Assembly (NCBI GenBank): GCA_021798135.1
Contig: JAJZYI010000080.1
Span: 1-12,189, forward strand
DNA: 12,189 nucleotides
DNA from: Actinomycetes bacterium
GTDB lineage: Bacteria; Actinomycetota; Acidimicrobiia; Acidimicrobiales; UBA8190
Direction of reading: 5' to 3'
The notes under the pieces are model-generated. The model did not search any database and was not told the DNA's origin. It was given only the letters and a program-made list of their open reading frames with translations. A program made the position numbers and the translations under genes. Below, one piece after another: positions 5,623 through 12,189 of this stretch (within the stretch, counting starts at the first letter, position 1; each line of letters starts with the position of its first letter).

Positions 5623-8023
5623 TCCGACCGGGCGACCGCCCGTTCGGGACGACCCCGTCGTCCGGCCCGCTGCCGTGCCCCCGCCCGCTTCGGACGCGAC
5701 CACCGCTGGCCCGGTGCCGGCGGAGGGCGCCGGGCTCCCGGCCCGGATCGGCGAGCGCCTGCCGTTCGACCCGGCGTGGTGCCTCGTCGTCGCCGAGCCA
5801 GGCGGCGGCGCCGCCGACGCGCTCGGTGACGAGCTCGACGAGCAGAGCGAGAGGTCCCAGGTGACCGAGAGCCTCCTCACCGTGGCCGACGGCGTGATCG
5901 GGACGCGCGGCGTCCTCGAGGAGGATGCCGGCGACGGCGCCGTCGTCGCTGCCGGGCTCTACCAGCCGGCCGGGGGTGTGGGCGAGCGCCTGGTGCCGAT
6001 GCCGTCGTGGTGCCGGCTCGACACCGCCACCCGGGCTGCACCCGGCCGGCGGGTCCTCGACCTGCGCGACGGCCTGCTCACGCGTGAGGCCGGCGGCCCT
6101 GCCGGCGGCTCCACGGGCAGCGACGTCGTGCTGCGGACCGCCCGCTTCGCCTGCATCGCCCGGCCGGGCACGGCCGTGCTCGCTGCCGCCATGGGGTCCG
6201 ACCCGAGCCCGCCGGACAACCAGCCGGCCGGGACGGCAGCGGCGGACGACAGCCAGGTCTTCACCTCACCGGCCGGAGGCGGTGTCGCCCGGTCGACCCG
6301 GACGTCGTGGGTCCACGATGCCACGTCGGCGGCAGCCGCGACGGCGGGCGAGCTCGGCGACCCCCCAGGCGACCCCGCCGCCACTGGCGGCACCACCACC
6401 GCCGGCACCGCCACCGTCGGCGCCACCACCGCCACCACCACCACCGCCGACGCCACCGGCGTCACCCCGGGCTCCGGCGCGGCCACCGCTCCCGGGGGCC
6501 GGGAGCTGCTCCGGGTGGCCTGCCATGCCGTCGACCCGGTGCACCCGCCCGACACCGCCAGCGCCGAGGCTTCGCTGGCTGCGGCCACGTCGGCCGGCGG
6601 CCGTGCCCTGCTGGCCGAGCAGCGCCGCGCCTGGCAGCGCCGATGGGCGGCGGCGGACGTCGCCGTCCCCGCCGACCCCCGCACCACGTTGGCCGCCCGC
6701 TTCGCCATCTTCCACGTCCTGTCGTCGGCCGCCCGGACGGGCGAGGCCGCCGTCGGCGCTCGGGGGCTCACCGGGCCCGCCTACGCGGGCCACGTGTTCT
6801 GGGACACCGAGGCCTTCGTGCTGCCGGTGCTCGCCGCCGTGGACGCGGCAGGAGCTCGCGCCGTGCTGGAGTACCGGATCCGGCGGCTGGGCGCGGCGCG
6901 CCGCGCCGCTGCCGCGTGCGGACGGGCCGGGGCCCGGTTCCCCTGGGAGTCCGCCAGCACCGGTGCCGACGTCACGCCCCGCTGGGGCCTCGACCAGCGC
7001 GGCGTGGTGGTCCCCATCCACACCGGCGAGCGCGAGGAGCACGTGACGGCGGACGTCGCCTGGGCGGCGTGGCACTATGCGGCCTGGCAGGGAAGCTGGG
7101 ACTTCCTGCACGGCAGGGGGCGGCCGCTCCTGGTCGAGACCGCCCGCTACTGGGCCAGCCGCGTGGCGTGGGACGCCTCGGGCCGAGCCCACGTCGACGG
7201 CGTGATCGGTCCGGACGAGTACCACGAGCACGTCGACGACAACGCCTTCACCAACCTGATGGCCCGGGCCAACCTTCGCAGGGCGGCCGACCTGGTCGAG
7301 CGGACCGGTCCCAGCCCTTCGGAGGCGGACGAGGCGGAGGCGTGGCGCCGCACGGCGGACGCGCTCGTCGACGGGCTCGACCCCGCCACCGGCCGGTACG
7401 AGCAGTTCGCCGGCTTCGACCGCCTGGAGCACCTGCCGGTCGCCGCCCTCGGGACGCCGCCCCTGGCCGCCGACCTGGTGCTCGACCCCGACCGGCTCGC
7501 CGCCACCACGATCCTGAAGCAGGCGGACGTGCTCATGGCGCACCTCCTCGTGCCCGAGGAGACCGCCCCCGGCTCGCTCGCCGCCAACCTCGACCACTAC
7601 CTGCCGTTCACGGCGCACGGCAGCTCGCTGTCGCCGGCGGTGCACGCCACGCTCCTTGCCCGGGCCGGTCGCAGCGACGAGGCCCTGGAGCTGCTCGACG
7701 TCGCCACCGCCATCGACCTGCACGACCTCACCCAGACGACCGGAGGCGGGCTGCACCTGGCCAACCTGGCCGGCGTGTGGCGGGTCCTGGTCCAGGGGTT
7801 CGCCGGCGTGGCCGTCCGCAGCCCCGACGACCGCGCGCTGACGGTGGAGCCCCGCCTGCCGGCGCGGTGGCCGGAGCTGCGGGTGTCGGTGCGCTGGCAC
7901 GGTCGCACCGTGCACCTCCGGTGCCGCCACGACGGCGCGCACGTCGCCTGCGACCGCCCGGTCGACGTCGACGTCCACGGCACCCGCGCGCACGTGGAGC
8001 CCCCGGGGAGGTGGGTGGGGTGA
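5606..8023 (+). CDS. GH65 disaccharide phosphorylase (trehalose/maltose/kojibiose type)
   Basis: Predicted inverting phosphorylase, 805 residues, that splits an alpha-glucosyl disaccharide with phosphate to beta-glucose 1-phosphate plus the second sugar. The N-terminal beta-sandwich shows TESLLTVADGVIGTRG, ERLVPMPSW and VLDLRDGLLTRE. The (alpha/alpha)6 barrel has FWDTEAF near residue 399, and GPDEYH with the general-acid Glu near 538. It also has LKQADV near 638 and GSSLSP near 672, the phosphate-site motifs that separate phosphorylases from GH65 hydrolases. Between the domains, at about 241-299, is an Ala/Thr/Gly-rich stretch not usual in the family, and residues 1-45 are Pro/Arg-rich. Motifs do not settle the substrate. 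No beta-phosphoglucomutase is seen here, so one must be elsewhere if the product enters glycolysis. It overlaps the CBS gene by 17 bp and the Usp gene by 4 bp. Confidence 0.87.
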   Translation: MARRRDPTGRPPVRDDPVVRPAAVPPPASDATTAGPVPAEGAGLPARIGERLPFDPAWCLVVAEPGGGAADALGDELDEQSERSQVTESLLTVADGVIGTRGVLEEDAGDGAVVAAGLYQPAGGVGERLVPMPSWCRLDTATRAAPGRRVLDLRDGLLTREAGGPAGGSTGSDVVLRTARFACIARPGTAVLAAAMGSDPSPPDNQPAGTAAADDSQVFTSPAGGGVARSTRTSWVHDATSAAAATAGELGDPPGDPAATGGTTTAGTATVGATTATTTTADATGVTPGSGAATAPGGRELLRVACHAVDPVHPPDTASAEASLAAATSAGGRALLAEQRRAWQRRWAAADVAVPADPRTTLAARFAIFHVLSSAARTGEAAVGARGLTGPAYAGHVFWDTEAFVLPVLAAVDAAGARAVLEYRIRRLGAARRAAAACGRAGARFPWESASTGADVTPRWGLDQRGVVVPIHTGEREEHVTADVAWAAWHYAAWQGSWDFLHGRGRPLLVETARYWASRVAWDASGRAHVDGVIGPDEYHEHVDDNAFTNLMARANLRRAADLVERTGPSPSEADEAEAWRRTADALVDGLDPATGRYEQFAGFDRLEHLPVAALGTPPLAADLVLDPDRLAATTILKQADVLMAHLLVPEETAPGSLAANLDHYLPFTAHGSSLSPAVHATLLARAGRSDEALELLDVATAIDLHDLTQTTGGGLHLANLAGVWRVLVQGFAGVAVRSPDDRALTVEPRLPARWPELRVSVRWHGRTVHLRCRHDGAHVACDRPVDVDVHGTRAHVEPPGRWVG
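6385..6460 (+). repeat. Thr/Ala/Gly low-complexity linker within the GH65 gene
   Basis: The DNA is a run of CACC/CGCC-rich triplets encoding a stretch from GGTTTAG to TTTTADATG, at about residues 261-285. It lies between the N-terminal sandwich and the catalytic barrel, so it probably adds a flexible loop rather than disrupting the active site. Replication slippage is a likely origin. Confidence 0.75.
8005..8011 (+). promoter_or_regulatory. Ribosome-binding site of the Usp-like gene
   Basis: GGGGAGG lies 8 nt before the GTG at 8020, inside the end of the GH65 gene. It supports this GTG as the start over later candidates. Confidence 0.7.
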
Positions 8024-8748
8024 CCGCCGCCACTCCGGAGCGGCACCTGCACGTCCTGTGCGAGGAGCCCGGCGACGTGACCCGCTGGCACGTGGTGGTG
8101 GAGAGCGTGGCGACCCTGGTCGAGGCGTCCGCCGTGGTGCACGCCGGTCCGTGCGGCCCGCAGCAGGCGCGGGACCAGGCGATCCTGGAGCGCGCGGCGT
8201 CCTTGGCGGGTCCCGTGCTCGTGCTGCCGAGCGCGTCGTCCGCCGGCACCGCGCCGGCCGCCACCCGGCGCGTCCTCGCCCCGATCGACCGCACGCCGGC
8301 CGAGCATCGGGTGCTCGCCCCGCTGCTGCGGCGGGCCGAGTCGATGGGCCTGGAGCTCGAGGAGATCCACGTGCTCGCCGGGCCGGCACGGCCACCCATG
8401 TGGGAGGGACCGGGCCACCATGCAGAGGCCTGGTTCGACCAGCTCCGGCGCCACCACCAGGTGGGCGACGCCACGGTGGCGGTGCGCAGCGGCGAGCCCG
8501 CCGCCGCCATCCGGGCCGCGGCGCCGCGGTCCGACCTGCTCCTCGTCTGCTGGAACGGCGACGCCGCCCGGGGCCGGGCGCTCGTCCTGCGCAGCCTGCT
8601 GCGCCACGCCCGCCAGCCGCTGCTGCTGGTGTGCCTCCGGCCTGCTGCCGGCGGCGGACCGGAGGCGGGCGCAGGACCGGCGGGCCAGCCGGACCGGCAC
8701 GGACCGGAGGAAGCGGGAACGGCGACCAGGGGGGAGGACCCCACATGA
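8020..8748 (+). CDS. UspA-like universal stress protein
   Basis: Predicted 242-residue cytosolic protein. The best match is a Usp alpha/beta domain at about residues 82-210: it opens with the strand RRVLAPIDRTPAEHR, has SGEPAAAIRAAAPRSDLLLVCW, and closes with LLRHARQPLLLVCL, the usual final Usp strand. Residues 1-75 (LHVLCEEPGDVTRWHVVVESVATL, in two strands and a helix) may be a divergent first Usp half, as in tandem Usp proteins. The ATP-binding G-x2-G-x9-G-S/T motif is not clearly kept: NGDAARGRALVLRSLLRH lacks the final Gly-Ser/Thr. It may therefore not bind ATP in the standard way. The C-terminal ~30 residues are Gly/Pro-rich. It overlaps both neighbours by 4 bp (GTGA and ATGA), so it is translated with the GH65 and phosphoketolase genes. 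Fold assignment is reasonable; role is inferred from context. Confidence 0.68.
   Translation: MTAATPERHLHVLCEEPGDVTRWHVVVESVATLVEASAVVHAGPCGPQQARDQAILERAASLAGPVLVLPSASSAGTAPAATRRVLAPIDRTPAEHRVLAPLLRRAESMGLELEEIHVLAGPARPPMWEGPGHHAEAWFDQLRRHHQVGDATVAVRSGEPAAAIRAAAPRSDLLLVCWNGDAARGRALVLRSLLRHARQPLLLVCLRPAAGGGPEAGAGPAGQPDRHGPEEAGTATRGEDPT
8728..8738 (+). promoter_or_regulatory. Strong ribosome-binding site of the phosphoketolase gene
   Basis: AGGGGGGAGGA ends 6 nt before the ATG at 8745. Together with the ATGA overlap it fixes the phosphoketolase start. It is one of the strongest Shine-Dalgarno sequences in the window, suggesting high translation of this gene. Confidence 0.8.
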
Positions 8749-11102
8749 CACCCGAGGAGCTCGAGCAGATCGACGCCTGGTGGCGAGCGGCGAACTACCT
8801 GTCCGTGGGACAGATCTACCTGATGGCGAACCCCCTGCTGGGCGAACCCCTCCGGCCCGAGCACGTGAAGCCCAGGCTGCTGGGCCACTGGGGCACCACG
8901 CCGGGGATCAACCTCGTGTACACGCACCTCAACCGCGTCATCAAGGCCCGCGACCTGGACATGATCTTCGTGTGCGGCCCCGGGCACGGCGGGCCGGCGC
9001 TGGTCGCCCAGACCTGGCTCGAGGGCAGCTACACCGAGCGCTTCCCCGACATCGGCCAGGACCACTCCGGCATGGCCCGGCTGTTCCGGCAGTTCTCGTT
9101 CCCCGGCGGCATACCGTCGCACGCCGCCCCCGAGACCCCCGGGTCGATCAACGAGGGAGGCGAGCTCGGGTACTCGCTCCTGCACGCCACCGGTGCCGCC
9201 TTCGACCAGCCGGAGCTGGTGGTCGCGTGCGTCGTCGGCGACGGCGAGGCCGAGACCGGCCCGCTGGCGACCTCGTGGCACGCGCCGACGTTCCTGGACC
9301 CGGCCACCGACGGCGCCGTGCTCCCGATCCTGCACCTGAACGGCTACAAGATCGCCAACCCGACCGTCCTGGCCCGGCTTCCCGAGGGCGACCTGCTGGA
9401 CCTCCTGTCAGGCCACGGCTGGGCGCCGGTCGTGGTGGCGGGGTCCGAGCCGCTCGACGTCCACCGGGCGCTGGCCGAGGCCCTCGACCGCGCCCTCGAC
9501 GAGATCGCCGCCATCCAGGGTGCCGCTCGCCGCCCCGGGGCGCAGCCGTCGGACCGGCCGCGGTGGCCGTTGATCGTGCTGCGCACCCCGAAGGGCTGGA
9601 CCGGCCCGGTGAGCGTCGACGGGCTCCCCGTCGAGGGCACGTGGCGGGCGCACCAGGTGCCGCTGGACGCGGTGCGGACCAACCCGGACCACCTCGCCCA
9701 GCTGGAGGGCTGGCTGCGCAGCTACCGGCCCCAGGAGCTGTTCGACGCCGACGGCCGGCCCCGACCCGAGGTGATCGGGTCGCCGCCGGCCGGCGACCGC
9801 CGGATGGGCGCGAACCCCCACGCCAACGGCGGCCTGGGGGCGACCCGCCTGGACCTGCCGGCGCTGGCTCCGTACGCGGTCGAGGTCCCGGCCCCCGGGG
9901 CCGTCACGGCGTCGGCGACCGCGACGCTGGGCGTCTGGCTGCGAGACGTGGTGGCCGAGAACCGGGGCAGGTTCCGGGTGTTCGGCCCCGACGAGACCGT
10001 CTCCAACCGGCTCGGCGCCGTCCTCGAGGCGACCGACCGGGCCTGGGAGGCGCAACGCCTGCCGGGCGACGACCACCTCGCCCCCGGCGGCCAGGTCGTG
10101 GAGGTGCTGTCCGAGCACTGCTGCCAGGGCTGGCTCGAGGGGTACACCCTCACCGGACGGCACGGCATCTTCAACTGCTACGAGGCGTTCGTGCACATCG
10201 TCGACTCCATGTTCAACCAGCACGCGAAGTGGCTGAAGACCAGCGCGGCGATCCCCTGGCGCGCGCCGGTGCCGAGCCTCACGTACCTGCTGTCGTCACA
10301 CGTGTGGCGCCAGGACCACAACGGCTTCTCCCACCAGGATCCCGGGTTCATCGACCACGTCGTCAACAAGAAGGCCGAGGTGGTGCGCGTCTACCTGCCG
10401 CCCGACGCCAACTGCCTGCTGTCGACCATGGACCACTGCCTGCGGACCCGCCAGTACGTCAACGTGGTGGTGGCCGGGAAGAACCACGAGCCGGCGTGGC
10501 TCACGATGGACCAGGCCGCCGCGCACTGCGCCCGGGGTATCGGCACGCTCGACTTCGCCTGCTCCGACGCCGAGGGACTCCCGGACGTCGTGCTCGGCTG
10601 CGCCGGCGACGTGCCCACCCTCGAGGCGCTGGCCGCAACCGACCTGCTGCGCCTCAACCTGCCCGACCTGCGCGTGCGCGTGGTCAACGTCGTCGACCTG
10701 ATGCGCCTGCAGCCCCCCAGCGAGCACCCCCACGGGCTGCCGGACGCCGAGTACGACGCGCTGTTCCCCCCGGGGGTGCCCACCGTCTTCGCGTTCCACG
10801 GCTACCCGTGGCTGATCCACCGCCTCACCTATCGGCGGGCCAACCACGACGGCCTCCACGTCCGGGGCTACAAGGAGGAGGGCACGACCACCACGCCGTT
10901 CGACATGGTGATGCGCAACGACATCGACCGCTTCCACCTGGTGATGGACGTCATCGACCGGGTGCCCTCCCTCGGCCCGGCGGCCGCGCACCTGCGCCAG
11001 GCGATGGTCGACCGCCGCCAGGCCGCGCGCGAGCACACCCGGGCGTTCGGCGAGGACGACCCGGACGTGTCGGGATGGACTTGGCACCGATGCGCCTCCT
11101 GA
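8745..11102 (+). CDS. xfp: Xylulose-5-phosphate/fructose-6-phosphate phosphoketolase
   Basis: Thiamine-diphosphate enzyme that cleaves xylulose 5-phosphate (and often fructose 6-phosphate) with phosphate to acetyl phosphate plus glyceraldehyde 3-phosphate or erythrose 4-phosphate. Full length at 785 residues, close to the family's usual ~790-820. Signature motifs are all present: LLGHWGTTPG with His48, CGPGHGGPA, PSHAAPETPGSINEGGELGY, the TPP/metal motif GDGEAETGPLATSWH followed by HLNGYKIANPT, WRAHQVPL, the catalytic-Glu motif FGPDETVSNRL, and FSHQDPGFIDH. No key residue appears lost. The ATG at 8745 overlaps the Usp stop (ATGA), with a strong ribosome-binding site. The end overlaps the acetate kinase start by 13 bp, the classic xfp-ackA pairing. 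Which sugar phosphate is preferred cannot be read from these motifs. Confidence 0.96.
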   Translation: MTPEELEQIDAWWRAANYLSVGQIYLMANPLLGEPLRPEHVKPRLLGHWGTTPGINLVYTHLNRVIKARDLDMIFVCGPGHGGPALVAQTWLEGSYTERFPDIGQDHSGMARLFRQFSFPGGIPSHAAPETPGSINEGGELGYSLLHATGAAFDQPELVVACVVGDGEAETGPLATSWHAPTFLDPATDGAVLPILHLNGYKIANPTVLARLPEGDLLDLLSGHGWAPVVVAGSEPLDVHRALAEALDRALDEIAAIQGAARRPGAQPSDRPRWPLIVLRTPKGWTGPVSVDGLPVEGTWRAHQVPLDAVRTNPDHLAQLEGWLRSYRPQELFDADGRPRPEVIGSPPAGDRRMGANPHANGGLGATRLDLPALAPYAVEVPAPGAVTASATATLGVWLRDVVAENRGRFRVFGPDETVSNRLGAVLEATDRAWEAQRLPGDDHLAPGGQVVEVLSEHCCQGWLEGYTLTGRHGIFNCYEAFVHIVDSMFNQHAKWLKTSAAIPWRAPVPSLTYLLSSHVWRQDHNGFSHQDPGFIDHVVNKKAEVVRVYLPPDANCLLSTMDHCLRTRQYVNVVVAGKNHEPAWLTMDQAAAHCARGIGTLDFACSDAEGLPDVVLGCAGDVPTLEALAATDLLRLNLPDLRVRVVNVVDLMRLQPPSEHPHGLPDAEYDALFPPGVPTVFAFHGYPWLIHRLTYRRANHDGLHVRGYKEEGTTTTPFDMVMRNDIDRFHLVMDVIDRVPSLGPAAAHLRQAMVDRRQAAREHTRAFGEDDPDVSGWTWHRCAS

Positions 11103-12189
11103 CGGTGAACGCCGGGTCGTCGTCGACCAAGTGCTCGGTGCTCGACGACGACACGACGGTGCTGCGGCGCCAGCTCCCCGGGCCCCCCAGCAAGGCGACG
11201 GGCGACGACATCGGCGAGCTCGTGCGCCAGCACGAGCCCAAGGCCACGGTGCACCGCATCGTCCACGGCGGGTCGCGCTGGCGGCGGGCCGTCATCGTCG
11301 ACGCCGCGGTGGAGGCCGACGTGGCCGCGCTCGCCGAGCTGGCGCCGCTGCACAACCCGGCGGGGCTCGCCCTCCTCGACCACGTCCGGCAGCTCGCCCC
11401 TCGCCTGCCGGCCGTCGCCTGCTTCGACACGTCGTTCTTCGCCGACCTCCCCGACGAGGCGGCGCGCTACGCGGTGCCCGAGGACTGGCGGCGCCACCTC
11501 GGCATCCGGCGGTACGGGTTCCACGGGCTGTCCCACGCCTGGGCGTCGCGCCACGCGGCGGAGCTCGTCGGGTCCGGCCTGCGGGAGCTCCGCATCGTGA
11601 GCGCCCACCTCGGTTCGGGCGCCTCGCTGGCGGCCGTCGACCGGGGCCGGCCCGTCGACACCACCATGGGCTACACCCCGCTGGACGGGCTGGTGATGGC
11701 CACCCGGCCCGGCACGCTCGACCCGGGCATCGTCACCGCGGTCGCCCGCCACACGGGGTGGAGCGCCGACGAGCTCGACGACCGCCTGGAACGCCGCTGC
11801 GGCCTGCTGGCGCTGGCCGGCACCCCGGACCTGGCTGCCGTCATCGAGCGGAGCCACCAGGGCGACCCCATCGCCACCAGCGCCTTCGCCGTCTACCTCC
11901 ACCGCCTGCGCGGGGCCATCGGTGCCATGGCGGCGACCATGGGCGGCGTCGACGTGCTCGTCTTCACCGGCGGGGCCGGTGAGGCGTCGGCCGAGCTGCG
12001 GGCCGCGGCGTGCGACCGGCTGGGGTTCCTCGGGCTCCAGGTCGACCCGGCCCGCAACGACGCGACCGGCGACCGCCTGGTCTCCCCCCGGCGCCAGCCG
12101 GCCGTCGCCGTGGTCGCCGCCCGCGAGGACCTGGAGATGGCGCGCCAGGCCCGGACCGCCCTGAACCGGCGGTCGAGGCGCCGGCCGTG
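11090..12189 (+). CDS. ackA: Acetate kinase, reaching the window edge
   Basis: Predicted ASKHA-fold kinase converting acetyl phosphate + ADP to acetate + ATP. 366 codons are visible with no stop; the last two bases of the window are TG, and the C-terminal REDLEMARQ element is already passed, so the stop is probably at the edge. Catalytic and binding residues can be placed: Asn7 in NAGSSS, Arg56 in HRIVHGG, His87 in LAPLHNP, Asp112 in FDTSFF, His144 in RYGFHG, Arg205 in ATRPGTLDPG. The nucleotide-site loops AHLGSGAS and FTGGAGEAS are also present. It is shorter than the usual ~400 residues, mainly between NAGSSS and HRIVHGG. FDTSFF replaces the usual FDTAFH, and TRPGTLD replaces TRSGDID. ATG 11090 fits the family's N-terminus; an in-frame ATG at 11075 is an alternative. 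It overlaps the phosphoketolase gene by 13 bp. Confidence 0.92.
   Translation, partial: MRLLTVNAGSSSTKCSVLDDDTTVLRRQLPGPPSKATGDDIGELVRQHEPKATVHRIVHGGSRWRRAVIVDAAVEADVAALAELAPLHNPAGLALLDHVRQLAPRLPAVACFDTSFFADLPDEAARYAVPEDWRRHLGIRRYGFHGLSHAWASRHAAELVGSGLRELRIVSAHLGSGASLAAVDRGRPVDTTMGYTPLDGLVMATRPGTLDPGIVTAVARHTGWSADELDDRLERRCGLLALAGTPDLAAVIERSHQGDPIATSAFAVYLHRLRGAIGAMAATMGGVDVLVFTGGAGEASAELRAAACDRLGFLGLQVDPARNDATGDRLVSPRRQPAVAVVAAREDLEMARQARTALNRRSRRRP

Noticed and set aside
5647..5663. Perfect inverted repeat GGACGAC-CCC-GTCGTCC, considered as an operator
   Set aside because: It lies inside the start of the GH65 gene, does not match the DosR spacing, and short palindromes are common in GC-rich coding DNA.

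Overview
The window is very GC-rich, with G or C at almost every third codon position. It has no RNA genes, insertion sequences, CRISPR array or integrase. Gene content and composition suggest a chromosomal segment of a high-GC actinobacterium. The Acidimicrobiia are a plausible home, but I infer that from style and gene set, not from a marker gene.

Layout: a family 4 glycosyltransferase gene runs leftward off the left edge (1-1274, minus strand). It is followed by a short divergent spacer (1275-1458), the only intergenic stretch with a clear operator-like palindrome. Seven genes then read rightward, mostly overlapping: a flavin-binding split-barrel (PNPOx-like) protein (1459-1887); a GNAT plus ADP-forming acyl-CoA synthetase fusion of 1010 residues (1884-4916); a 217-bp gap with repeats; a two-CBS-domain protein (5134-5622); a GH65 disaccharide phosphorylase (5606-8023); a UspA-like protein (8020-8748); a phosphoketolase (8745-11102); and an acetate kinase (11090 to the right edge, with at most a few codons missing). 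Junctions are GTGA or ATGA overlaps of 4 bp, or overlaps of 13-17 bp. Only the spacer before the CBS gene breaks the chain, so most or all of the genes are probably one transcription unit.

How they may work together (inference): the GH65 enzyme would release beta-glucose 1-phosphate from a disaccharide without spending ATP. Phosphoketolase would cleave xylulose 5-phosphate or fructose 6-phosphate to acetyl phosphate. Acetate kinase would turn acetyl phosphate into acetate plus ATP, and the ADP-forming synthetase domain could interconvert acetate/ATP/CoA with acetyl-CoA. The GNAT domain may use that acetyl-CoA for lysine acetylation. CBS, Usp and PNPOx-like proteins are typical companions in the DosR/DevR hypoxia and dormancy regulons of actinobacteria. 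A 20-bp palindrome with a DosR-like core lies 33 bp upstream of the first rightward gene. The best single reading is an oxygen- or energy-stress operon that makes ATP by a phosphoketolase shunt. The families are known. The compact combination, the DosR-like box, the repeat-bearing GNAT-synthetase fusion and the triplicated ribosome-binding repeat are the parts worth a second look.
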